64,000 bases of DNA from Gyrodactylus bullatarudis (Eukaryota > Platyhelminthes > Monogenea > Gyrodactylidea > Gyrodactylidae), in assembly GCA_012064415.1 (NCBI GenBank), contig SSNU01000174.1:56018-120017 (forward strand), written 5' to 3'. Within the stretch, counting starts at the first letter, position 1; every line of letters begins with the position of its first letter. A program made the position numbers and the translations under genes. The notes under the pieces were generated by a model. That model had not been told where the DNA came from. It saw only the letters and a program-made list of their open reading frames with translations, and did no database searches. Below are positions 12,601 to 21,875 of this stretch, piece by piece.

Positions 12601-15600
12601 CAATTTTTAAAGGAGCTCTAGCGAATCAAATTCTCACTTTCTGTTTATTACTTTGAGATAGTGCTCTATATCGAATAGAAATACAAGAGATTTGTGTATT
12701 CATTTTCAAATAATTATTTATAAGTGGTTTCCTCTGTTAGATTTGGATAAGACGTTAAGTTTCTATAAAATTGATATACATTTAATTTGGATAAATTATT
12801 GATTTTATTTAAATTAAAGTGACCAATCTTAAAGAAAAATATCAAAACAATGAGGATGGCAGATTATGGCTCTTGAGTTTAGCCATGAATGAAGAACTAG
12901 ATGACATTCCAAGAAGGTTTTGTCTCTCCCTAACAGAAGAAAATGAGTTTGATAAACTCACTGAGAATGGTACATTTTCTCCTCTCAACAGAAATAGTAC
13001 CTTTGATGATCGCCGACTTTACGATTACTTGAAGCCGGATCAGTTATTTTCACTTGCTGAAACTCTCCTTGTTAGCAATGACTTTGCCCAAAAATTCAAC
13101 TCCAACAATGAACAAAGGAATATCATTTGGGAAGCTGGTATGTTTTATTTTATCAGTTTTTTTATCTATCATTTCCTAAAAATACCCGTTTCCTAACTTG
13201 CATAGAGTTTTCGGCTATTCAGATTATTCTGATTTATTCAAATAGTACTATTTCAAGATTTTTTCTAGGAAACAAATATTTTCAAGAGATTGAAATTTCA
13301 ATTAGAATCTGAATTAAAGTTACATTTTTCAAATGTTAAACACAGAAACTTGTATTTAGCAACTTCCTGTAACGTCTCGAGATAGTTCAATGCAAAATGA
13401 TTTTTCAAATTCATCAACCAATCAGATTCGAGTTCAGGCCTTAACCTAGCATCATTTTATATTATTTATCTCTCTATGTTATGAATGAAAAATCACTTGA
13501 CGCAAAGTTATCTCGATGTGTTTTTTCAAGTCAATTTCATGTTTTGCAATACGGTTGACAACTCAAAAATTCAATAATACAGAACAATAATTAATGTAAT
13601 TATTTAATATATTGTTTGAAAGGTGTTGATTAACCTCTGATTTTATCTAAACAATAGAAGAATTCATAAAGAAAGGCGATGCCAAGTTTGTTAAAAGAAT
13701 AGCGCTTTATTTCGTGGCATACTCATCAGCTTTTACATGCCAGATTTATATACAAAAAAATTACAAGAAATGCTGAAAATTGATCTGATTGGCCCTTCTT
13801 TTCGTTCACCTCCTCAGAGGTGAGTTTGTGTGTGCCTTTTTTGGTACTTCTCTGTAGTTTTCTTGGTGTTGGTATAATGCGAGTACATTTGATGGTAGGA
13901 AAGTTACCATGTGCGTGTGTATACTAGTTCTTTGTACATTTGTATACGGTCTTTCAATGGAATTTATCATGCTAAACAGTATTTTGAAAAATAATAGTTT
14001 GAGTTTGATTTTTCTAAATGGATTATCTGAGTTCTCAGAATTCAATGAGATACTCATTGTGAGGATTCAGAAATCGAGTGAATATTTAGTAATAAAGCTT
14101 ATATTTCGATGGATCTCTTCAGACTATTACGCCGGCTTATAGTAAAATTCAACAGATAAATGTTCTTTGTCATCCTCTGATTGGTTGAAATCAATATTAT
14201 CCCCTGATGAAGAGGAGGGATAGGATCACACTGTTAGGCACCACGGTCATTATTTCCTCTTCACATATTTGTCTATTAGGGGTTGTCCACTTAAACTTTT
14301 ACGTTTTCTACCTTTTTTCTTTATAACAGGTGTAAAATTGGTATAAATTTTTGGTTCACTATCTGAGTTCTATTAGTATTAATTTTGAGAAAATTTCTGG
14401 TTATCTTTTTCTGATCTTGATTTCCTTCCGCCATACTCCTTTAATTAGCTAATTTCCCTCTCGTCTCTTCATTCGTGTCTATTGTTTTCAACGTTCCTCT
14501 GAGGAGGTGAACGAAAATAAGGGCCAATCAGATCAATTTTCAGCATTTCTTGTAATTTTTTGTGTATAAATCTGGCATGTAAAAGCTGATGAGTATGCCA
14601 CGAAATAAAGCGCTATTCTTTTAACAAACTTGGCATCGCCTTTCTTTATGTATTTAATAGATATTGTTTATCTAAATCTATAGTTGATACAAAAATGAGA
14701 ATTCAGTAGTTTTACGAAAAAATTCAATATTTTTCAATGGATAGTCAAATATTTGAATGAGCCCATGAACTGTTTGAATAAAAAAGATTCAATCCATTGA
14801 ATTTAGGCCATTTTTTTAGAACTTCAAAAATACCCTTATTTTTCCGCTTTTTCAACGTTTGATAACAAAATATTTGCTAATATCAGTCAAATGAAGCGAT
14901 TTAATACTGATTTTTTCAAATAATAGTAATGATAACTTCAAATTCAACCATAAAAGTTCCATTCATTTTCTGCAATAATGTCGAATTTTTCTAAACTTCT
15001 CTGATCAAATTCGAATCATTTTTCTACTGCTGATCCTAAATTTTAGTATTATATCGCTTCAATTAACTGATACCAGTTAATTTTTGAGGTCAAACGTTGA
15101 AAAATTGTAAAATGAGACATTTTCGAAATCCAAAAAATTGCCCGATTTTGGCTAGATTTATTTTTTTTTCATTACATCAACTCAATGGCTCATTTCATTA
15201 TGGGATTCAAAAATTTATTTTATTCCTGAGAAAAAATAAATTAGATTTTGGTAAAAATAGTGAATTCCCATCCACTCTAGCTCTATGAAAGAGATAATAC
15301 TATATACCTTTAGCAGTTCATTAAGGAAGTTATGAAATTCAATAAGGAGATTGTGAAAGACGATACTGTAATAATTCAATTTATTTGAACCCTATCGAGT
15401 AAAAGACTCCAAATTAATATAAAACGATTCTAATGGGAATTCCATTCAATAAGGATTCTTTTGATTCCATCTAACAAAGTTGGTTTTCTATTGAATTTCC
15501 CAATTTTTACCAATATCTGTTATTTTATCCAAGTTTAGATATCTTTTAAGGCTTTTTGGTACTTTTGGGATTTGTTTAGCGTCATCTATAAAATAGATTA

Positions 15601-18600
15601 TGTGATATTTTTTGAATCTGCGTAATAAATGAGAATTTCCGACTTTGAATAATCGCCCTATATAGGGCAAACCTCACTAACATAATTAAGATAGGTTTTG
15701 ATTGTAAATCAAAGATATTAATCCTTCGCTTGCAAGGAAACAATATTAAGATAGAAATTACATTAAACTTATATTCTGGCTTTTGATAGTGAATAAATTC
15801 AATCATCACAACTAGTCTTCTGATTGGTAAGCTGTTGGATAGATGAGTTTAGTGTGGTTTCGTATTCATTTATTCATTCCAATCATCTCAAGAAAGCAGT
15901 ACACAGCAAGGATATACGAAGAAGTGTTATTGATTTGTATCAAAGGTGCGAACATTAGTCTCAATTCATTAATAACATAAGAATCCCATATTCAGCCACT
16001 TACAAATGGATCAAAAATCTTAGAGAAATTTTACCTCTAAGAGGAATGATTAATGTCAAGAAGTTTTGCAGAGCGTAATTGATCACATTGAAAATTGAAC
16101 AATGAAGAAATCATCATCTAACTAAGAGGACAAGATCATTCCCATCGTATTAAAAGACTCGAGAAGATCGCAGAGGAAATCTAAAACTTTCTGACTCCAG
16201 ATAAAATAATACAATTCGCAAACTATGTAAAACGTTATTATCCTAATATATTGCGAAAAGAAGATTTAATAAATTTTCCTTGATGTATTGCATTATATCC
16301 TCATTGTTTTTCACAACTTTCATATTGAATTTCACATCTTCCTTAACTAACTGCAAAAGGTATAGTGATCTGAATTTAGTCTATCATCGGTCCAACCAAA
16401 TAATGCATAATGATTTAATTATACTTTGAATATCTCTCTGTTTGTATTTGACTAATCTTTTTCTTTTGTTTCCTGTTAACATGAAAATCCTGTCAGTTAT
16501 CAATTGTAAGTGCATCAGGTTTCTTTTCTCTCTCTCTCTCTAGAATATCCAAGTGATCTTCATCCTTAACCCCTTTGTGTGGACCCATGTCCAAATTGTA
16601 ATCTATCTTACCCATTCATATATAGGCCTTCTATATTGTATTTTTGTCACGCTTAAAACCCAATGTAATAATTATTTATAGTTTTTATAGAAATATTCTA
16701 ATATTTACCTCCCTCTTCTCTCTGTTAATTGTATTTGTGATCATGATGATTTTTGAGAATGAATTCAGTCTCATTTAAACCCTTAAGAACCAATCTCTAA
16801 TCAGCCATAACCTATTCAATGTCAATGTGTCAGGAAAATAAAGTTTTAATTTTAATTTTGAACCATGTAGTTCTTCAGCGAAGCTGTTTGGCATAGATTG
16901 ACTATAACGTTGTTCGCTTGCAACCTGGCCATGTTATCTTCTGGCTTGTATTGGTCTATCTGTAAAAAAAGAATGGTGTAGTATTTCTTTAAAAAATAAG
17001 ATATTGATATGGAGTTGGGAATCTATGATTTGAACTAAAACCTCAATTTTTTCATCAAAAATTAGAATATGGTAAAGATTTTTCGGAATCCTACTCATGT
17101 TGCCCACTTTTGCGATTTGAAGAAAAAAATTCTGAGAAAATCATTCTCATAAATAATATTTTTATGGCGCCAAAATCCCATTTTCCGAACTTTGAACAGG
17201 AAATTTTTATTGATTTCAAAGTGAGAGAGAGATTAAAAATTCGTTTTCAGGATCACAATAAGAAAGCCAAATACCACCGAGAAATTTTCTAAAGATCCAC
17301 CATTTTCGAGGGATTTCGATTTGTCGAAATTCCATTAATTTTCAAGTAGTGAAAATGATCAAAAAATCGAAATTCGATCCCCAAACGATGATGAAGTTGT
17401 GCATTAGAACAGATTCAGCATATTCAGATTTCTTTTTTAATTTTTAATCACTCTCTCACTTTGAAATCAATAAAAATTTCCTGTTCAAAGTTCGAAAAAA
17501 TGGGATTTTGGCCCTAAATCGAAATTTTAAAAATGACCATATTTTTCATGAAAATGATTTTTTCAGAATTTTTTTCTTCAAATCGTAAAAGTGGGCAACA
17601 TGTGTAGGATTCCAAAAAATCTATACCATATTCGAATTTTTGATGTTAGAGAGTAATAATAACTCTGATAATATAATTCCTCACTTGAAACAGAGGAAAT
17701 TATACATGAAAACTGTTTTCTTCTATTATTGGAAATCACGTTGATAAACTACCTCGATTTCGGATATCTCTTCAATTCTCCTCTTCTAACTTATTATTAA
17801 TTAATGATCTTGGTTCAAGTTTAAATGAATTTTTAACTTCTCAGTAATTATACGCAATGAGTTGAATTCAAAATCAATCCCAAATACATTTTGTTAAATT
17901 CATCGGACTCCAGTGATTAAAATGATTGTAGAAAGCTATTAATGCTTTTGCTTATATGATCTAATCAAAAAGAATTTATCGAGATTTTTAAGGATCACTT
18001 TACCCAATTTTTCATTCAGTTGAAAAAAACTATTTTACTCTAACTTTCAATGAATTTGGATACTCGATTCTGATTGGTTGGTACTGTATATTAATTGTAT
18101 ATTTTTAGCAGGAACATGAATATAAGTTCCACATTTTTCCACTTAATTTCCACATTGTTCTTGGGAATAATTACATTTATAGTCATATTTAATTAACTAG
18201 ACTTGCATGTCAGTTAGTATCTAGTCAATCAGAATTGAATTTTATTTTATTCTAAAAATTCTAAATAAATTTTAATCAAGTTAATTTTCCTAGGCTTCAA
18301 GCTTAAATCAAAACCAAATCTTGTCAATCAAGAGGTTCATAGTCTTTCCTGTTCCCTGAGGATTCTATTTCAATTGTCGAATGACGCTAATATACTCCAA
18401 GATAAAGTAAGTGGTAGCATCTGTATAATTTATCAACTAATTATGTACCAAATTAATTTTGTATCAATTGCAATTGCCATTGAGACAGCCAAAATTAGAT
18501 TGAGAAGTGAAAAATGAGGTTGAAATCAAATATCATATATTGTGTACATTTTTATCAGTTTAAACAACTGAATACTTTACATAAAATTTTTTTATGTCAT

Positions 18601-19671
18601 TTATGGAACTAAATCATAAATACTATTTAATGAATAATTCAAATTGTCTTTCATGATTAGAACATAGTATGTTCAACATAGTAAATGAATATGCAATATT
18701 TCCATAAAACTAGCTTCCTTTTATACAGTATACTTTGATACAGCTGTTCTCGATGAATTTAGGATTATTACAAAAATCTCAGGTTCTAAAAATTTTCTAA
18801 AGATTATTTAGAAACCAATTCAAAAGGCACACTTTCACGCCGGTTTATTTGGAAAATAATTTATTTTTGGAAATAATTGAAATCATTTTAAATTTCCAAA
18901 TGGCGAGATTTTTCTATTATCTTTAACTTTGAGTTGAAATTTTGTTGATTTCCCGGTGTGAGAGGAATCAAACGTTATTTTCCAGGATTACCAGTTGACA
19001 TAGAAACCATTTATCACTATTCAATTCTTGAAAGAACCGTCAATTTGAACTGATCTCGGATCATCGGAATTTATTCATATTCAAAGCAGTAAAAATGCAA
19101 TGAAGTATACCTCCACATGATAATGGAGTGTTTTCTAAAATCTCAACGAACCTTTTTTTCTTAATCTGGTAAAGTGGACTTTTGATACTGTTTCCAAGAA
19201 TTCTGATGAAAAGAAATGTAAAAATCATAAATTTCCAAATTCATCGAAAATGGCCATTCTTGCTATCCAATAAAATTCCTTTATTGTGTGTTGTAAAATT
19301 TCAATTCCAGAGTTTAAATTTTTCTCATTTTTCCTCTCAAGGCTGAAAAACTCTTGCGGGTGACCATTGAAAGGTCCCTACATCATTACTTTGCTATGGA
19401 AAATCAAGTTCATAAGACAGCATTTCAGCCAATTGTTGTCCTTATTCTCACCCGAATTTTATGCCTAAAAGAATCCAGTAAATTTCTACATTTCCTTCAC
19501 GGACGTACATTCAGCCTTATCACTCATTTTCAAATGTTCTCCCGCCAGGTTCATGTGAAACTCGAGGAGTTACATACTGCTAAACAGACAATACCTACAT
19601 TCTCAGTAATCACATGTCTAATTGAAGCAATCCTACATCGCCATGCCAAATTAGCCAAGATTATCGAATAA
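411..19671 (+). CDS. ARFGEF: ARFGEF1/2-like (BIG1/2, Sec71) ARF guanine-nucleotide exchange factor, 3' part
   Basis: Large brefeldin A-inhibited exchange factor that loads GTP on ARF GTPases at the trans-Golgi/endosome (family knowledge). Exons read by homology and GT-AG sites: 411-618, 2703-2903, 5069-5570, 6420-7452, 8136-8302, 8363-8560, 10781-10977, 11309-11519, 12820-13137, 18294-18406, 19342-19671. They join in frame to 1158 codons plus TAA. The visible protein starts in Sec7 ([10 protein letters not shown] with the catalytic Glu finger; [19 protein letters not shown]), then the HDS regions, with clear family blocks such as [53 protein letters not shown] and [11 protein letters not shown]. 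The N-terminal DCB/HUS half is upstream of the window. One intron is only 60 nt (8303-8362) and another exceeds 5 kb. The linker after Sec7 is shorter than in vertebrates and the last ~70 residues are poorly conserved. Family assignment is very secure; the 2903 donor and last exon are less so. Confidence 0.93.
841..1135. repeat. degenerate foldback repeat in ARFGEF intron
   Basis: The segment around 895-930 (gatagggataaaaagtta followed by caagatcaccat) is mirrored in reverse complement around 1073-1115. It belongs to the same loose foldback family as 11628-12352 and 18738-19260, which share an ACGTTATTTTTCAGGATCA-like core. The rest of this intron (619-2702) holds no recognised exon. Confidence 0.5.
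2904..5068. other. ARFGEF intron without recognised gene
   Basis: AT-rich intron between the Sec7 C-terminal exon and the [11 protein letters not shown] exon. I searched it for the linker block that vertebrate BIG proteins have here (the region before SATHLEHV) and did not find it. Around 4080-4450 it has single arms of foldback families seen elsewhere (ttttcaaggatcagaattagac; agacccggcgaaataaaacg). Confidence 0.45.
7642..7996. mobile_element. 355-bp palindromic TIR element (MITE) with hammerhead-like motif
   Basis: The left end (cgaagtaagaagacgccaga, then ttgtttcataaat) is the inverted complement of the right end (atttatgaaacaatctgg, then tgtcttcttacttcg). An inner pair around 7700 and 7840 (caattggctcc / ggagccaattg) is also inverted, so nearly the whole element can fold back. 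No coding capacity. It sits in an ARFGEF intron. The right end is related in sequence to that of the element at 13665-14650. No convincing target duplication was identified. Confidence 0.75.
7928..7971 (+). ncRNA. hammerhead-ribozyme-like motif, weaker copy
   Basis: Contains CTGATGA (7934-7940), a short stem II segment, and CGAAA with GAAA at 7949-7952. The five bases before CTGATGA (TCATA) pair with TATGA at 7967-7971, which directly follows a TT suitable as the U-H cleavage dinucleotide. Stem III is poor: AAAAA and TTTTT can pair but out of register by several bases. This copy may be degenerate. No test of activity is possible here. Confidence 0.3.
8985..9300. repeat. single arm of a dispersed foldback family in ARFGEF intron
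   Basis: This stretch resembles, in opposite orientation, sequence near 3150-3230 (cacagaaattcgtcatcattgtg). Its right part resembles 15120-15290 (ggctcatttc..., ttttggtaaaaatagtgaattc). It is a dispersed non-coding repeat. The remainder of the intron 8561-10780 shows no exon. Confidence 0.45.
9864..10149. repeat. near-perfect 286-bp foldback element
   Basis: The left half starts ctaaagttggttgatatgaa and the right half ends in its complement (ttcatatcaattagctttag). The arms include gaattcgaatttgttaaaga and its complement, and meet near caacatgagtaggattcc. Almost no spacer separates them. Related single arms occur at 16995-17650 and 32925-33125. Non-coding, in an ARFGEF intron. Confidence 0.8.
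11628..12352. repeat. ~725-bp foldback element in ARFGEF intron
   Basis: The left end agctattctcgataagttt is mirrored by the right end atcgagaatagctat. Internal blocks such as gaggaatcaaacgttatttt (near 11868) and its complement near 12095-12115 are also inverted. It fills most of the intron between exons ending at 11519 and starting at 12820. It is the same family as 18738-19260 and the half copy near 57400-57700. Confidence 0.75.
13692..13736 (-). ncRNA. hammerhead-ribozyme-like motif in left TIR
   Basis: Mirror image of the plus-strand motif at 14579-14623, carried by the left terminal repeat. Read on the minus strand it has CTGATGA (13729-13723), a 2-bp stem II, GAAA (13713-13710) and the complementary stem I strands TAAAAG / CTTTTA. 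It is a candidate only, because the TIR copies are identical and do not add independent evidence. Confidence 0.35.
14579..14623 (+). ncRNA. candidate type I hammerhead ribozyme in right TIR
   Basis: All core nucleotides of the hammerhead consensus are present in order. Stem I 5' strand TAAAAG (14580-14585) is followed by CTGATGA (14586-14592). A two-base-pair stem II (GT/AC with loop ATGCC) precedes GAAA (14602-14605). A three-pair stem III (A-T, T-A, A-T) has loop AAGCGC. TT (14616-14617) forms the U-H cleavage site, and stem I 3' strand is CTTTTA (14618-14623). Predicted cleavage is after 14617. Short stems II and III are known in some transposon-borne hammerheads. Activity is inferred, not shown. 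Confidence 0.42.
14690..15290. repeat. degenerate foldback repeat
   Basis: Left sequence (aaaaatgagaattcagtag, then ...gagcccatgaactg) is imperfectly mirrored by the right (...aactcaatggctcatt, then ggtaaaaatagtgaattccc). It lies directly downstream of the 986-bp TIR element in the same intron. Between here and 16860 I see no gene. A short (CT)n tract lies near 16531. Confidence 0.45.
16862..17700. repeat. composite repeat: exon-like segment interrupted by a foldback
   Basis: The minus strand of 16862-16970 carries an exon-like stretch preceded by a polypyrimidine-CAG. Its translation includes [16 protein letters not shown] and is open, and it recurs in degraded form twice at 45060-45560. 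Sequence near 17648 (aataactctgataatataat) also matches that locus. Between them, 16995-17650 is a foldback (arms gagttgggaatctatgattt; inner arms tttgaacaggaaatttttat and complement) that looks inserted into the older repeat. Confidence 0.55.
18738..19260. repeat. foldback element between the last two ARFGEF introns' exons
   Basis: Left end acagctgttctcgatgaatt is mirrored by the right end aaattcatcgaaaatggcca. An internal block gaggaatcaaacgttatttt is shared with 11868. It occupies most of the final ARFGEF intron (18407-19341). Non-coding. Confidence 0.65.
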
Positions 19672-19700
19672 ACCTTTACATTATCAATACAATTATTATT

Positions 19701-19706
19701 AATAAA
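19701..19706 (+). terminator. AATAAA polyadenylation signal for ARFGEF
   Basis: Canonical hexamer 30 nt after the TAA stop at 19671, inside an AT-rich 3' flank. It supports 19342-19671 being the terminal exon. Confidence 0.65.
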
Positions 19707-20414
19707 AATGGTTATTATTAGAATACTTTTACATTCCCGATTTGTATGTTTGGACAAATTTCCTTTGCATCACCAGAACCATAAATATTATGCACATATT
19801 ATACACAAACTTTGACATTGCACAAACTTGTGGTTTTTCCGTCTATTCACACAAATTGATATTTCACACTCCTCCTATTTTTATTGTTAATTTACAATGA
19901 TGATAATAATTTTTATTATTCACTGAAAAAAAATCCTTGCTTATCATCATTATTGTAATTGTGTGTGCGAGAAGATTGTCGCATCCTTCTGTGATTACTT
20001 TTTACTACTATCTCGTGTGTAATTCTTTTGTCATTTTATTATACAAGAATTTCCAATAGAATACAAGATCTCTACTATATATGAATAAAATTGTAGTACA
20101 TTCACTTCAAAACACTATTTTTAGACGAGGGTCACTTTCATCTAATTTTTGATCACTGATATATCATTGAGGCATCTTTTCCAAGGAGCTCATCCTCTGA
20201 AGAACGCATTTCACCATAATCACAAGGTCACCTTGTCAAGGTGTCTTTTATAATGTGATATGATTCAGATTAAATCTACTCAAGTATTCAAGTGGTTATT
20301 CGAAGAATAAAACTTAAATCCTAAAATACGCAACTAAAAGGACTATTCAGAAAAAAGCTTTTTAGAATTACATAATTTATTATTTCAGAAATACAGTAGG
20401 TAAATAGAGATGGT
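19707..20414. other. intergenic region between convergent ARFGEF and FKBP 3' ends
   Basis: About 700 bp with no exon or transposase recognised. The two flanking genes converge on it, so it probably contains both 3' untranslated ends. Confidence 0.5.
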
Positions 20415-20420
20415 TTTATT
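20415..20420 (-). terminator. AATAAA polyadenylation signal (minus) for FKBP gene
   Basis: tttatt on the plus strand gives AATAAA on the minus strand about 53 nt past the FKBP stop codon, a normal distance for a 3' end. Confidence 0.55.
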
Positions 20421-20472
20421 TTTTTTTAATTTCAAGTGGCAACGCTTTTCCACAAAAAATTTAAATGCGCAT

Positions 20473-21762
20473 TCAGGCTTTAATCTCGTTTTCACACTCT
20501 GATTCACAATCATGTTCTTCCTCTTCTTCATCGTCAGAGATTTTCTTTCCTGGATCTGATTTGATCACTGGGTCAGGAATGCCAAGACCGGTTTCACTTT
20601 TTAGCTTGAAACCTTTGCTTAGTTTGCTTTGGATTTGTTTGTTTTGCTCAATGACAATTTTAGAAGACTGTAATAATTTAACCTTTGCAGCATTATTGTC
20701 TGGCTCAATATCCAAGACTTTTTTAAAGCTTTTGACTGCATTTTCATGATCCTGCTGCTCTTGGTAAGCCAGACCCATTCTGTAAATAGACTTGACATGT
20801 TTTGGATTCTCTCCCAAAATTGTATTACACATTTGTATACACTGTTGAGTATCTTTAAGATTCAAGTAGCACTGAGCTATGTTAGATAAAACTATAGTTT
20901 TGAAATCTTTCAGCTCTTTACTCTCGTCAGTACCACTTGTGACAAGATAGAGAATTTCTTCTTCCAACCTCTTGTAAATTTCTATTGCGAGAGTGAACTT
21001 TTTATCCTTGAATAGGTCATTAGCTCTATTCTTCAAATTATTGGCAAATTCCATCTTTTCTTTAAAAGTGTCGAATGTATTTAGCTTTAGTATCTTTTCG
21101 TAGTGCTTAACTTCAACTTCATACATGACGAAGGGTGATGAATCGCCAGAGAGTTGATCATTTTTGAACTTGACCAATGATACTTCATGCATATGCATCT
21201 TTCTCAAGGCTACATCAATTCCAGGTGGTACTTGAGCTGGAATTGGATCACCCAAAGTATATGTAACAACCTTTGGGCTCACATCTGTGCCAGCAGGCTT
21301 GAAGGACACAGTCATGGAGGTACCGACAAGAGGCAATGTTGCTGTATCACCTTCCTTAATCATAGACTTGGAAACACTTTTATCTTTATTGAGAGAGACA
21401 TCTTCCCCTTCGAAATCAAAGAGAGTTATCAAAAATTTTCTAGTTTCTCCATCATTATAGCCATACTCGGGTGAGGCAATAAGTTCGCACTTTTCTCCAA
21501 TACCCATAGTCGCAACTGCTATGTCCCATGAAGAGATGACATCTTTGACGCCGAGAGTAAAAGTAAACTTTTCGTTTCTTTTTTCACTGGAATCAAATTC
21601 TTGCCCATCTTTTTCACCACCAACAAAAGTACCAACATAATGAACATAAACAGTGTCTCCCTTTCTTGGTTTTAGGTTTTCATTACCGTTGATGAGGATT
21701 TTTTTCAGTACTCCCCTATCTTCAGTTAAAGGAGTAAAGTCGGAGTAATCGTTAGCAGACAT
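20473..21762 (-). CDS. FKBP4: FKBP52/FKBP4-like peptidyl-prolyl isomerase with TPR domain, intronless
   Basis: 429-residue immunophilin in one uninterrupted frame from ATG 21762 to TGA 20475-20473. In this family two FKBP folds precede a TPR that binds the Hsp90 C-terminus; cytosolic. Seen here: FKBP domain 1 at about residues 25-120 (VYVHYVGTF, FDSS, FTFTLG, WDIAVATM, PEYGYN); a diverged FKBP domain 2 at about 130-225; TPR helices at about 235-375 (AxxxKxxANDLFKDKKFTLAIEIYKR-type repeats, with AYQEQQDHENAVKSFKKVL); and an acidic tail (DDEEEEEHD). After PEYGYN the protein goes straight to ITLFDFEGED, so the usual 80s loop (IPPNATLVFEV) is missing. That may weaken isomerase activity. It diverges from taxilin across a 113-bp gap and converges on ARFGEF. 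FKBP4 versus FKBP5 orthology cannot be settled by eye. Confidence 0.9.
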   Translation of the reverse strand: MSANDYSDFTPLTEDRGVLKKILINGNENLKPRKGDTVYVHYVGTFVGGEKDGQEFDSSEKRNEKFTFTLGVKDVISSWDIAVATMGIGEKCELIASPEYGYNDGETRKFLITLFDFEGEDVSLNKDKSVSKSMIKEGDTATLPLVGTSMTVSFKPAGTDVSPKVVTYTLGDPIPAQVPPGIDVALRKMHMHEVSLVKFKNDQLSGDSSPFVMYEVEVKHYEKILKLNTFDTFKEKMEFANNLKNRANDLFKDKKFTLAIEIYKRLEEEILYLVTSGTDESKELKDFKTIVLSNIAQCYLNLKDTQQCIQMCNTILGENPKHVKSIYRMGLAYQEQQDHENAVKSFKKVLDIEPDNNAAKVKLLQSSKIVIEQNKQIQSKLSKGFKLKSETGLGIPDPVIKSDPGKKISDDEEEEEHDCESECENEIKA

Positions 21763-21875
21763 TGAAGAATTTTCCAGAAAACTTAATGAATTTGTTGAAT
21801 TTAATCGCTAAAACAATCAACAGTATGAGCACAAATGTTTTACACTAATTGTTATGTTGATTGCACATTTTAAAA
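21763..21875. promoter_or_regulatory. shared bidirectional promoter interval, FKBP / taxilin
   Basis: Only 113 bp separate the two divergent start codons, so both 5' ends and the promoter must lie here or overlap the coding starts. No TATA box with a convincing position was found. Assignment rests on spacing alone. Confidence 0.5.

Larger units (their letters stand above)
13665..14650. mobile_element. 986-bp element with ~155-bp terminal inverted repeats carrying hammerhead-like motifs
   Basis: The left TIR 13665-13820 (starting cataaagaaaggcgatgcca) is an almost perfect reverse complement of the right TIR 14496-14650. The interior (13821-14495) has no transposase. It contains an arm (frame of cttatatttcg.tggatctcttcagactattac) shared with the foldback at 35410-35703. 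It is a non-autonomous TIR element in the 5.2-kb ARFGEF intron. The superfamily is undetermined because no clear target duplication is visible. Confidence 0.8.

Noticed and set aside
13909..14142. Plus-strand open frame in the interior of the 986-bp TIR element
   Set aside because: Part of it is the arm of another foldback family, so an encoded transposase is unlikely.
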